Assembly: GCA_903864555.1 (NCBI GenBank)
Contig: CAIPGJ010000591.1
Span: forward strand, 1 to 6,814
Direction of reading: 5' to 3'
Length of the DNA: 6,814 nt
DNA from: an uncultured Pseudomonadota bacterium
Lineage (GTDB): Bacteria; Pseudomonadota; Gammaproteobacteria; Burkholderiales; SG8-39
Under the pieces are notes generated by a model that was not told the DNA's origin, made no database searches, and saw only the letters and a program-made list of their open reading frames with translations. Shown piece by piece: positions 1-6,282 of this stretch. The translations under genes were made by a program, and so were the position numbers. The first letter of the stretch is position 1. Every line of letters begins with the position of its first letter.

Positions 1-779
1 CAGCTCGAGTAGTCGAATTCGGGCAGCCCCTGTTCGGCCGCGGTCTTCAGGTCGGGCATGTATTTGGAGCGCTGCTGGCCGAGGTTCACGATGGCGAGCA
101 GTTTGCCCGCCTTGACGAAGGGCAGGCCGGTGAAGAACAACGTGGCGGTGGCGTGCACGCGCCCGGCCAGCATGTCCTGGAACACCGGCGCCGATCCCTT
201 GTAATGAATGAAGGTGACCTTGCTGCTGGTGGAGGAGTGCAGCCAGGCGCCGACGATGTGCAGGATGCCGCCACCGCCCGAGGTGCCGAAGTTGATGCCT
301 TCGGGATTGGCTTTCGCATGGGCGATGTACTCCTGAAAGGTCTTCACCCCCAGCGACGGATGCACCATGAGGAAAGTGCCGCGGGTGGTGATCTGCGCCA
401 CAGCGGCGAAATCGCGCACCGGGTCATAGGGCAGCTTCTCCAGCGGGAAGAAGGCTGGGTACACGGTGAAGCCCGGACCAACATAGAGCAGGGTATAGCC
501 GTCCGGTGCGGACTTGGCGACGAAGATCGCCCCGATCGAGGCCCCACCGCCCGGTTTGTAGTCCACCAGCACCGGCTTGCCCAGGCCCTCGGAGAGTTTC
601 GGGATGTACAGGCGCGTTTCCACATCGGCGATGGAAGCGGGTGCAAAGGGCACGATGATGGTGACCGGTCTGGCCGGGTAGGAAGCTCCCGGCCCCTGCG
701 CCTGTGCGGCGGCGCCTGTCATCAGCATCAACAGCGCCAGCGTTGACCTTGTCAGTGTCGATCTTGCCCATCTGCCCAT
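1..779 (-). CDS. Bug/TctC-family tripartite tricarboxylate transporter substrate-binding protein, partial (C-terminus beyond window)
   Basis: This is a periplasmic solute-binding protein that captures an organic acid for a TTT-type importer or as an orphan sensor. My reading of the minus strand from ATG at 779 is open for 259 codons and runs off the left edge; family members are about 320 residues, so some 60 C-terminal residues are missing. Residues 1-27 form a Sec signal peptide: basic start (MGRWARS), hydrophobic core around 13-21, and an AQA cleavage site before Q28. Family motifs follow: YPARPVTIIVPFAP (34-47), KLSEGLGKPVLVDYKPGGG, IGAIFVAKSAPDGYTLL, LPYDPVRDFAAVAQ, and INFGTSGGGG in the ligand-binding region. 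The start is fixed by a strong Shine-Dalgarno. It is the third gene of the operon, 63 bases after the synthetase. No TctA or TctB membrane gene is visible. The ligand cannot be read from sequence; a CoA-activatable carboxylate is inferred from the neighbours. Confidence 0.93.
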   Translation of the reverse strand, partial: MGRWARSTLTRSTLALLMLMTGAAAQAQGPGASYPARPVTIIVPFAPASIADVETRLYIPKLSEGLGKPVLVDYKPGGGASIGAIFVAKSAPDGYTLLYVGPGFTVYPAFFPLEKLPYDPVRDFAAVAQITTRGTFLMVHPSLGVKTFQEYIAHAKANPEGINFGTSGGGGILHIVGAWLHSSTSSKVTFIHYKGSAPVFQDMLAGRVHATATLFFTGLPFVKAGKLLAIVNLGQQRSKYMPDLKTAAEQGLPEFDYSS

Positions 780-785
780 GATGTT

Positions 786-793
786 CCTCCTCC
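786..793 (-). promoter_or_regulatory. Ribosome binding site of the Bug-family gene
   Basis: On the minus strand GGAGGAGG lies six bases before the ATG at 779, nearly perfectly complementary to the 16S rRNA tail. It decides the start codon and suggests efficient independent initiation of this third gene, unlike the synthetase gene before it. Confidence 0.75.
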
Positions 794-833
794 GTTCGAC
801 TTGATTTTTGCCCGGCCTCGGCCGGCCACATTT

Positions 834-854
834 CCTCACCCCTCACCCCTCACC
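834..854. repeat. Three perfect tandem copies of a 7-bp unit across the synthetase stop codon
   Basis: CCTCACC occurs three times in a row on the plus strand (834-840, 841-847, 848-854). On the coding strand it is GGTGAGG repeated, and the TGA stop of the acyl-CoA synthetase (845-843) lies inside it. Because seven is not a multiple of three, gain or loss of a unit would shift the last codons, but each unit also carries a TGA, so the effect on the protein would be small. No function is claimed. Confidence 0.8.
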
Positions 855-2990
855 CTCCTTCAACACCACCAGCGCATCGGCTGCCACGGCCCCCAGCCCT
901 GCCGGCCGCACCAGCACCGGATTGAGGTCGATCTCGGCGATGTGATCGCGGGCCTGCCAGGCCAGTTGCGACACCCGCACCAGCAGCTGCGCCAGCGCCT
1001 GTGTGTCGCGTGCCGGCTGGCCGCGCACGCCGGCGAACATGGCTGCGGCACGCAACGAGGCGATCAACTCGTGCGCGGTGGCGAGGCCGAAGGGCGCGAT
1101 GCGATAGCTCGTGTCGCGCAGCACCTCGGCCAGCACGCCGCCCATGCCGAAGGTCACCACCGGACCGAATAGCCGGTCGTTGACCACGCCGATGAGAGTC
1201 TCGATGCCATCGCCGATCATCTCCGAGACCAGCACGCCTTCGATCCTTGCCCGGGGCATGGCCCTGGCCGCATTGGCGAGTACCTCCGCAACCGCCTGTG
1301 CCAGCGCCGCGTCATTGGCGATGCCCAGCTTCACCCCGCCAATGTCGCTCTTGTGCGCGATGTCGCGCGACACCACCTTCACCGCGACCGGATAGCGCAG
1401 TCCCGGCGGCAAGGTGGCCGTGCCCGCGGACACCAGCGCATCGCGCGTCACCGCGATGTCGGCCGCGGCCAGCCATTGCTTGGCGGCGTGTTCGTCCATG
1501 GCGCCTGTGCCGGAAGGCAGCTCGGGGCATATTGGCGCGTCGGGCATATCGCCGTCATGGAACAGGTGTTCGCGCTGCGCCAGCGCGCGCGCATGCCGCG
1601 CCAGCATGCCCATGGCCGCGGCGGTGCGCCGGGGAGAGGCGAACACCGGGATGTTCGCCTCGGCGAGGATGTCGAAGGCCTGCGGCGCGGATTCGCGCGG
1701 CACCGAGGAAAACACTGCTATGGGTTTGCCGCATTCGCCGGCAGCCTGCGCGAGGAAGCGCGCCACGATGGCAAAGCGCTCACCCGCAGTGAGCGCCAGC
1801 AGCACCGCCACCTGGTCCACGTGCGGATCGGCGAGCAAGGCGCGCACCGAGTGCAGGAAGCGCAGGTCATCGGGGCCGTTGATGAAGCTCGCGGTGTAGT
1901 CGATGGGATTGCCGATGGCGCCGATGGTGCCGTTGTCGGGCAGGTTCTTTTCGAGCACGGACAGGCTTGCGCGGCCCAGCGTGGCGAGCACCAGCCCGTG
2001 CTCGTCGGCGGCATCGGAGAAATTCACCGCCGAGCCGCCCGAGCCACCGATCACGGCCACGCGCGGTCCCGGCGCCTGGCGTTGCGCGCCGAGCATGCGC
2101 AGCATGTCCACGGTGTCGTGGATGTCGTGCGTCTCGATCACACCGCATTGGGCGAAGGCGGCGCGGTAGATGTCGTGCGCGCTGGTGAGGTAGGCAGTGT
2201 GCGAGGCGGCGGCACGCGCGCCTTCGCGGGTGTTGCCCGCCTTGAGCACCACCAGCGGCTTGCCCGCGGCCAGGGCGTGGCGTGCCGCTGCCATGAAGGC
2301 GCGCCCGTCGCTGAGGCCCTCCAGGTAGGCGAGGATGACCTTCGTGTGCGGGTCATCGGCAAAGGCATGGATCAGCTCGGGCGCGCTGATGTCGGCCTCG
2401 TTGCCGCTGGCCACCACGGTCTGGAAGCCGATGCCCGAGAGCGTGGCCTGCACCACCAGACTGTTGCCAAAGCCGCCGCTCTGGATCACCGCCGATACCG
2501 GCCCCGGCTGCAGGTCCGGGGCGCGTGTGAGGCTGCTGAAGCTGGCGTAGGCATGATGGGGCACATTGACCAGTCCCAGGCAGTTGGGCCCGATCACGCG
2601 CACGCCGCCGGCGCGCGCGGCGGCGACCATATCGGCCTCGAGTTGAATGCCTGTGGCGCCGCTTTCACGAAAGCCGCCGCCCAGCACCACGGCAAAGCCG
2701 ATGCCCTTGCGCCCGCATTCGGCAATGGCCCCGGGCACCTGCGCCGCCGGCAGTGCGATCACCGCCACATCGCAGGGGACGTCGATGTCGGCGATCGAGG
2801 CGTGGCAGTGCAGGGCGCCGATCTGCGTCCGGCGCGGATTCACCGGGCAGATGTGGCCGGCATAAGCGTGGTGCTGCAGCGCCAGCAGGGTCTGCGCGCC
2901 CGGGCGCGCAGGGTCCTCGCTGGCGCCGACCACGGCGATGCCGCGCGGGTTGAACAGGCGCCTGAAACTGGAAGACATCAAGGAGGCCAT
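843..2990 (-). CDS. NDP-forming (ADP-forming) acyl-CoA synthetase, fused alpha-beta acetate--CoA ligase family
   Basis: This cytoplasmic enzyme of the ADP-forming acyl-CoA synthetase superfamily links a carboxylate to CoA using ATP, giving ADP and phosphate. The 715 residues cover all expected domains in one chain: a CoA-binding Rossmann domain (about 12-140, FNPRGIAVVGASEDP), a succinyl-CoA-ligase-like domain (about 160-295, IQSGGFGNSLV), a linking domain (about 308-470), and a C-terminal ATP-grasp domain (about 495-712). The phosphohistidine is H264 in ASHTAYL, where the family usually has Gly after SHT. ATP-grasp hallmarks are K538 in VAVKVVS, HKSDIGGV (546-553, with the second conserved His), TFGMGGVLAEV and EIDLNP (686-691). 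There is no GNAT domain, so it is not a Pat-type acetyltransferase. It starts 15 bases after the carboxyltransferase stop without a visible Shine-Dalgarno, so translational coupling is likely; M5 is an alternative start. The acyl substrate is not deducible. Confidence 0.94.
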   Translation of the reverse strand: MASLMSSSFRRLFNPRGIAVVGASEDPARPGAQTLLALQHHAYAGHICPVNPRRTQIGALHCHASIADIDVPCDVAVIALPAAQVPGAIAECGRKGIGFAVVLGGGFRESGATGIQLEADMVAAARAGGVRVIGPNCLGLVNVPHHAYASFSSLTRAPDLQPGPVSAVIQSGGFGNSLVVQATLSGIGFQTVVASGNEADISAPELIHAFADDPHTKVILAYLEGLSDGRAFMAAARHALAAGKPLVVLKAGNTREGARAAASHTAYLTSAHDIYRAAFAQCGVIETHDIHDTVDMLRMLGAQRQAPGPRVAVIGGSGGSAVNFSDAADEHGLVLATLGRASLSVLEKNLPDNGTIGAIGNPIDYTASFINGPDDLRFLHSVRALLADPHVDQVAVLLALTAGERFAIVARFLAQAAGECGKPIAVFSSVPRESAPQAFDILAEANIPVFASPRRTAAAMGMLARHARALAQREHLFHDGDMPDAPICPELPSGTGAMDEHAAKQWLAAADIAVTRDALVSAGTATLPPGLRYPVAVKVVSRDIAHKSDIGGVKLGIANDAALAQAVAEVLANAARAMPRARIEGVLVSEMIGDGIETLIGVVNDRLFGPVVTFGMGGVLAEVLRDTSYRIAPFGLATAHELIASLRAAAMFAGVRGQPARDTQALAQLLVRVSQLAWQARDHIAEIDLNPVLVRPAGLGAVAADALVVLKEGEG

Positions 2991-3005
2991 CGGATCGGTG
3001 CCGGC

Positions 3006-4559
3006 TCAGGGCCGGTAGTAGTGGCGCGACTCGCCGGTCTTCAACATGCCGGCGGCGATGTTGGCGAACTCGCACAGCAGCATGCGCGTGTCGCGCGGAT
3101 CGATGATCTCCTCCACCGCGAACGCGGCCGCCGAGCGAAAGGGCGAGCGGATGGAGGCCAGGCGGGCCTCGATCTCGGCCTGCTTCGCCACCGGATCCTC
3201 TGCCGCCTCGATCTCGGCCCGGTAGCCCACCTCGACACCACCCTCGAAAGGAAGGGAACCGGAGCGCAGTGACGGCCAGGCGTAGCGCATGGTGTAGCCC
3301 GAGGTGGGACGGTGGCCGCTGCCGGCCACACCGAACACATTGCGCACGAGGATGCTGCACCAGGGCACATCGGTGAGATTGATGGCGGTCATGGCGCGCA
3401 TGGCCACGCGGATGGTGGAGTCCTTCTCCGCTTCAACGCCGATGGGAAAGCCCGGCAGGTCGACCAGGTGCACCACCGGCAGGTGGAAGGTCTGCGCCAT
3501 GTCCACGAAGCGGATCAGCTTTTCGCAGGAGGCGCGCGTCCAGGAGCCGGCGTAGTGGTAGGGATCGCTGCCGAAGATCGCCATGGCATGGCCGTCCAGG
3601 CGCGCGAGGCCGGTCACCACCGAGCGTCCCCACAGCCGGCCCATTTCGAAAAAGCTGCCCTGGTCAGTCACTGCTTCCATGATGGCGCGCATCGGGTAGA
3701 CCTTGCGCGTGTCGTGCGGGATGATGGACAAGAGCGTCTCCTCGCGCCGCGCCGGATCGTCGCCGGTCTGCTTGCGCGGGGACAGTTGATCCACCGAGCG
3801 CGGCAGGTAGGACAGAAAGCGCCGTGTGCGCTCGAAGGCCTCTTCCTCGGAGGCGACCTCATCGTCCACCGTGCCGTTGCGCGCATGCACGCCGCTGCCC
3901 CCCAGTTCCTCCTTGCTGACCTTCTGGCCGATGCGGGCCACCAGCGCCGGGCCGCCGGCGAACACCTGTGACAGGCCCTTCACCATTACCGAATAGTGCG
4001 AGGCGCACAGCTTGGCCGCGCCGCGCCCGGCCACCGGTCCCAGCGCCAGGCTCACCACCGGCACCGTGGAGAGCATGCGCACCATGGGGTGGTAGGTGGT
4101 GACAAAGCCGCCCGGCACATTGGGATGCCCGGTGCGCTCGATGTTGTTCACCGAGCCGCCGCCGCCATTGCCCTCGATCAGGCGCACCAGCGGGATCTTC
4201 AGGCCCATGGCCATGCGCTCGCAGTGGTTGTGCTTGTCCTCGTTGCTGCCGTCGTTGGAGCCGCCGCGCAGGGTGAAGTCATCGCCATGCACGGCCACCG
4301 GTTGCCCGTCGATGGTGCCCCGCCCGACCACGTTGTTGGCGGGAGTGAAGCCGGTGAGGCGGCCGTGCGAGTCGTATTCCTCGCGGCCGGTGAGCGTGCC
4401 CACTTCACGGAAGGACCCGGCATCGAGCAGCCGGTCGATGCGCTCGCGCACCGTGAGCTTGCCCTGGTCGTGCTGGCGCTTCACCTTGTCCGGCCCGCCC
4501 ATCTGCCGCGCCAGCGCGCGCCGCCGCTCCAGTTCGTCCAGTGCTTCCTGCCAGCTCAT
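3006..4559 (-). CDS. Acyl-CoA carboxylase carboxyltransferase subunit (PccB/MccB-like, COG4799), divergent member
   Basis: Carboxyltransferases of this family move a carboxyl group between carboxybiotin and an acyl-CoA, as in propionyl-, methylcrotonyl- or geranyl-CoA carboxylase. This 517-residue protein has the two crotonase-like halves. The N half has KLTVRERIDRLLDAGSF (34-50), IEGNGGGGS (128-136), GPVAGRGAAKL (174-184) and GGSGVHARNGTVDDEV (220-235). The C half has FFEMGRLWGRSVVTGLARLDG, HLVDLPGFPIGVEAEKD (364-380), YAWPS (426-430) and the terminal EEIIDPRDTR (483-492). The usual Gly-Gly-Ala is Gly-Arg-Gly (178-180) in the N half and Gly-Val-Ala (410-412) in the C half, so the acyl substrate, or even the biotin-dependent reaction, is uncertain. 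The ATG at 4559 follows AGGAGG, so an in-frame ATG at 4646 is rejected: the first 29 residues there would be atypical. It is the first operon gene. No biotin carboxylase or carrier lies in the window. Confidence 0.92.
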   Translation of the reverse strand: MSWQEALDELERRRALARQMGGPDKVKRQHDQGKLTVRERIDRLLDAGSFREVGTLTGREEYDSHGRLTGFTPANNVVGRGTIDGQPVAVHGDDFTLRGGSNDGSNEDKHNHCERMAMGLKIPLVRLIEGNGGGGSVNNIERTGHPNVPGGFVTTYHPMVRMLSTVPVVSLALGPVAGRGAAKLCASHYSVMVKGLSQVFAGGPALVARIGQKVSKEELGGSGVHARNGTVDDEVASEEEAFERTRRFLSYLPRSVDQLSPRKQTGDDPARREETLLSIIPHDTRKVYPMRAIMEAVTDQGSFFEMGRLWGRSVVTGLARLDGHAMAIFGSDPYHYAGSWTRASCEKLIRFVDMAQTFHLPVVHLVDLPGFPIGVEAEKDSTIRVAMRAMTAINLTDVPWCSILVRNVFGVAGSGHRPTSGYTMRYAWPSLRSGSLPFEGGVEVGYRAEIEAAEDPVAKQAEIEARLASIRSPFRSAAAFAVEEIIDPRDTRMLLCEFANIAAGMLKTGESRHYYRP

Positions 4560-4563
4560 CACC

Positions 4564-4569
4564 CCTCCT
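4564..4569 (-). promoter_or_regulatory. Ribosome binding site of the carboxyltransferase gene
   Basis: AGGAGG on the minus strand lies four bases before the ATG at 4559. It settles the start against the in-frame ATG 87 bases upstream and against the GTG codon immediately before this ATG. Confidence 0.75.
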
Positions 4570-4661
4570 GGTTGGTGCGGATCCGTGGGCAGGTCCGGAC
4601 GTGTGTTCGCCCGTTGTCGTTGTGTTTGCCTGCCCTGTGCCCACATCTGTGTCTGACGCAG

Positions 4662-4690
4662 AGGCTAGGGCAGCGGATGTCCGGCGTCAA
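4662..4690 (-). promoter_or_regulatory. Candidate sigma70 promoter of the carboxyltransferase-synthetase-Bug operon
   Basis: Read on the minus strand, TTGACG (4690-4685) is separated by exactly 17 bases from TAGCCT (4667-4662). The -35 box matches consensus at five of six positions; the -10 box only at three, but these are the important first T, A and last T. Transcription would begin near 4655 and leave a leader of about 95 bases before the ATG. A weak -10 is compatible with an activated promoter. This is inferred from sequence only. Confidence 0.42.
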
Positions 4691-4710
4691 GGAAGCCCCT
4701 GGCCTACCCT

Positions 4711-4724
4711 GCATGTGCCCATGC
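4711..4724. promoter_or_regulatory. Inverted repeat upstream of the operon promoter, possible operator
   Basis: GCATG-TGCC-CATGC is a perfect five-base inverted repeat, centred about 62 bases upstream of the predicted operon start and about 70 bases before the pyrophosphatase ATG. The position suits an activator site. It does not fit a LysR T-N11-A box, and no regulator gene lies in the window. It could be chance in GC-rich DNA. Confidence 0.25.
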
Positions 4725-4785
4725 GCAATCGGCTGGCGTGTGCTTCAATCGTTGCCTGCCGTCCATTTGAAATCACGGGATACCC

Positions 4786-5334
4786 ATGCAACTGGATAAA
4801 CTCCTCACCGGCCGCAACGTGCCGGACGATATCTACGTGGTGGTCGAAATCCCGGCCTACGGCCCCGGCCTCAAGCTCGAGCTGGACAAGGCCTCCGGCG
4901 CGCTGCTGGTCGACCGCTTCATGGCCACGCCCATGCATTACCCGTGCAACTACGGCTTCATTCCGCACACCCTGTCCGAGGACGGCGACCCGCTGGATGC
5001 GCTGATGATCTCCCCCATGCCGCTCATCCCCGGGGTGGTGGCGAGCTGTCGCCCGGTGGGCGTGCTCAATACCGAGGACGATGCGGGGCCGGATGCCAAG
5101 ATCCTGTGCGTGCCCGTGTCCAAGCTCACGCCAGCCTATGACCATGTGATGGAGGCGGGCGACCTGCCCCCGCTGCTGATCCAGCAGATCGAGCACTTCT
5201 TCTCGCACTACAAGGACCTGGAGCCCGGCAAGTGGATGAAGCTGCAGGGCTGGGGCGATACCGCCGCGGCCAAGGAGGAGATCCTGCGCAGCGTCCAGCG
5301 CTACCAGGCCTGCGAGCCGCCGCCCAATTTCTGA
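4786..5334 (+). CDS. ppa: Inorganic pyrophosphatase, family I (soluble)
   Basis: This cytoplasmic, Mg-dependent enzyme hydrolyses pyrophosphate to two phosphates, pulling forward DNA, RNA, tRNA-charging and AMP-forming acyl-CoA synthetase reactions. Its 182 residues are close to the 176 of the E. coli enzyme, with similar sequence along the whole length. The signature is EDGDPLDAL (65-73). Expected active-site residues are all present, each offset by one from E. coli mature numbering: E21, K30, E32, R44, Y56, D66, D68, D71, D98, D103, K105, Y142, K143. The ATG follows only a weak Shine-Dalgarno-like GGGAT. It is divergent from the minus-strand operon across 226 bases that also hold that operon's predicted promoter. 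It is a housekeeping gene; the ADP-forming synthetase next door makes no pyrophosphate, so there is no direct metabolic link. Confidence 0.97.
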   Translation: MQLDKLLTGRNVPDDIYVVVEIPAYGPGLKLELDKASGALLVDRFMATPMHYPCNYGFIPHTLSEDGDPLDALMISPMPLIPGVVASCRPVGVLNTEDDAGPDAKILCVPVSKLTPAYDHVMEAGDLPPLLIQQIEHFFSHYKDLEPGKWMKLQGWGDTAAAKEEILRSVQRYQACEPPPNF

Positions 5335-5464
5335 GTGAGCGCTGGTTCAGCCAAGGGGCGAGCAATGCAGGACTTTCCGGGGCAGATGGCCACAGCGCTG
5401 ATTGCGCCGGTCGTGGATTGTGTATCCTTGCGCCTCGCCGGTCGCTGAACTGCAGGGCTGGTGT

Positions 5465-5510
5465 CAGGACAGCAGATGTCTGGACCAACAGACGTCAGGA
5501 CAACAGAAAC
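5465..5510. repeat. Three degenerate tandem 15-16 bp repeats upstream of the DUF2889 gene
   Basis: The units are CAGGACAGCAGATGT (5465-5479), CTGGACCAACAGACGT (5480-5495) and CAGGACAACAGAAAC (5496-5510). Units 1 and 2 match at 12 of 15 positions allowing one insertion; units 1 and 3 share their first seven bases and a CAGA. The array ends six bases before the Shine-Dalgarno of the next gene. GTCTG...CAGAC across units 1 and 2 (5478-5493) also forms a five-base stem with a six-base loop. An operator, an mRNA structure or a local duplication are all possible. Confidence 0.6.
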
Positions 5511-5515
5511 ACGCC

Positions 5516-5520
5516 AGGAG
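5516..5520 (+). promoter_or_regulatory. Ribosome binding site of the DUF2889 gene
   Basis: AGGAG lies six bases before the ATG at 5527 and supports that start over internal Met12. Confidence 0.7.
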
Positions 5521-5526
5521 TGACGC

Positions 5527-6090
5527 ATGCCATTGCCGCCATCGGGGCCGCGTGAGGAAATGCACGCCCGCAACATCGACATCCGCGGCTACAAGCGGCC
5601 GGACGGCCTGTACGACGTCGAAGGCCACCTGACCGACATCAAGACCAGCACCTTCACGCCGTCCTTCAGTCAGCGCACCGTGCCACCGGGGGAACCGGTG
5701 CACGACATGTGGATACGGCTGGTGGTCGACATCGACCTGCTCATCCACGATGCCCAGGCCTCGATCGACCTGCACCCCTACCACCAGTGCCACGAAGCCG
5801 CTGAATCGATCAAGGCCGTGATCGGCCTGAGCATCGGCCCGGGCTGGCAGGGCAACGTCAACAAGCGGCTGGCGCGCAACGACAACTGTACCCATCTGCG
5901 CGAGCTGCTCATCCCCATGGCGAGCGGCGCCTACCAGGCGCTGGCGCAACTGCGCTCGGACCGCAACAACCGTGTCGATGCCGATGGCCGGCCGCAGAAG
6001 ATCGGCACCTGCTACACCTATGGCGCCGACAAGGATCAGGTGCTGATCCGTTGGCCGGCGTACTACACGGGCAGCAAGACCTCTCTCTGA
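5527..6090 (+). CDS. DUF2889 domain-containing protein
   Basis: The family has no established function that I know of. The 187-residue protein matches the DUF2889 pattern from end to end: MPLPPSGPREEMHAR at the N-terminus, RGYKRPDGLYDVEGHLTD (20-37), GEPVHDMWIRLVVD, IGPGWQGNVNKRL, and the characteristic CTHLRELLIPMASGAYQAL near the middle. It has no signal peptide or membrane segment and should be cytoplasmic. Histidines and cysteines recur in conserved positions (H34, the H in PVHDMW, the C-T-H triad), which could suggest metal binding, but this is only inference. It lies 192 bases after ppa on the same strand, behind the tandem repeats; whether it shares the ppa transcript or has its own promoter is not clear. 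In my recollection such genes often lie near acyl-CoA or aromatic-acid genes in betaproteobacteria, which fits the neighbourhood. Confidence 0.9.
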   Translation: MPLPPSGPREEMHARNIDIRGYKRPDGLYDVEGHLTDIKTSTFTPSFSQRTVPPGEPVHDMWIRLVVDIDLLIHDAQASIDLHPYHQCHEAAESIKAVIGLSIGPGWQGNVNKRLARNDNCTHLRELLIPMASGAYQALAQLRSDRNNRVDADGRPQKIGTCYTYGADKDQVLIRWPAYYTGSKTSL

Positions 6091-6094
6091 GGGG

Positions 6095-6119
6095 TTCTTC
6101 GCCGAACTTCCGGGAAGAA
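6095..6119 (+). other. Stem-loop directly after the DUF2889 stop codon
   Basis: TTCTTC (6095-6100) and GAAGAA (6114-6119) can pair around a 13-base loop that itself contains the palindromic TTCCGGGAA core (6108-6116). It begins five bases after the stop codon. There is no following T run, so it is not a standard terminator; it could protect an mRNA end. Confidence 0.3.
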
Positions 6120-6143
6120 GGCGCGGCCGGCCGGCGGGGGGCG

Positions 6144-6160
6144 CCAGCCGGGCTGGTTTC
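6144..6160 (+). terminator. Weak candidate terminator of the DUF2889 gene
   Basis: CCAGC-CGG-GCTGG is a perfect five-base stem with a three-base loop, followed by TTTC. It sits about 55 bases after the stop codon, downstream of a very GC-rich stretch. The T run is short, so Rho-independent activity is doubtful. Confidence 0.3.
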
Positions 6161-6282
6161 ATGGCCTTTTCCAGACTTTGCATGAATTCTGCGCATGCTT
6201 GTTGCCCTGCAGTGCTCGACGTGCGATAGGCAATCCAGGGCATCGACTTGGGAGTGACTGGCGCACTGCAAGTTCAGCGATC

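Noticed and set aside
4..20. XhoI (CTCGAG) and EcoRI (GAATTC) sites close together at the left edge, suggesting cloning linker DNA
   Set aside because: The Bug reading frame runs through both without a break and gives a family-typical GLPEFDYSS, so this is native sequence.
153..746. 197-codon plus-strand open frame opposite the Bug gene
   Set aside because: The minus strand carries a clear signal peptide and Bug motifs through this entire stretch; the plus-strand product resembles nothing.
1353..3272. 639-codon plus-strand open frame antisense to the acyl-CoA synthetase
   Set aside because: Its product is rich in His, Arg, Gly and Ala with no recognisable domain. It is the usual antisense shadow in GC-rich DNA, while the opposite strand encodes a complete, motif-bearing enzyme.
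4560..4646. N-terminal extension of the carboxyltransferase from ATG 4646
   Set aside because: The extra 29 residues are rich in Gln, Arg and Pro and atypical for the family. ATG 4559 has an AGGAGG four bases upstream, and the predicted transcription start lies only about nine bases before 4646.
3312..4799. Plus-strand open frames of 219 and 267 codons opposite the carboxyltransferase
   Set aside because: Low-complexity His/Ala/Arg-rich products and no ribosome sites, opposite a well-conserved gene. The second also runs over the start of ppa.
5402..5428. TTGCGC/TATCCT as a promoter for the DUF2889 gene
   Set aside because: The spacer is only 15 bases and the -35 match is poor; support is too weak to list it as a feature.
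5464..6243. 259-codon minus-strand open frame opposite the DUF2889 gene
   Set aside because: The plus strand matches DUF2889 from end to end with a good ribosome site; the minus product has no recognisable motif.
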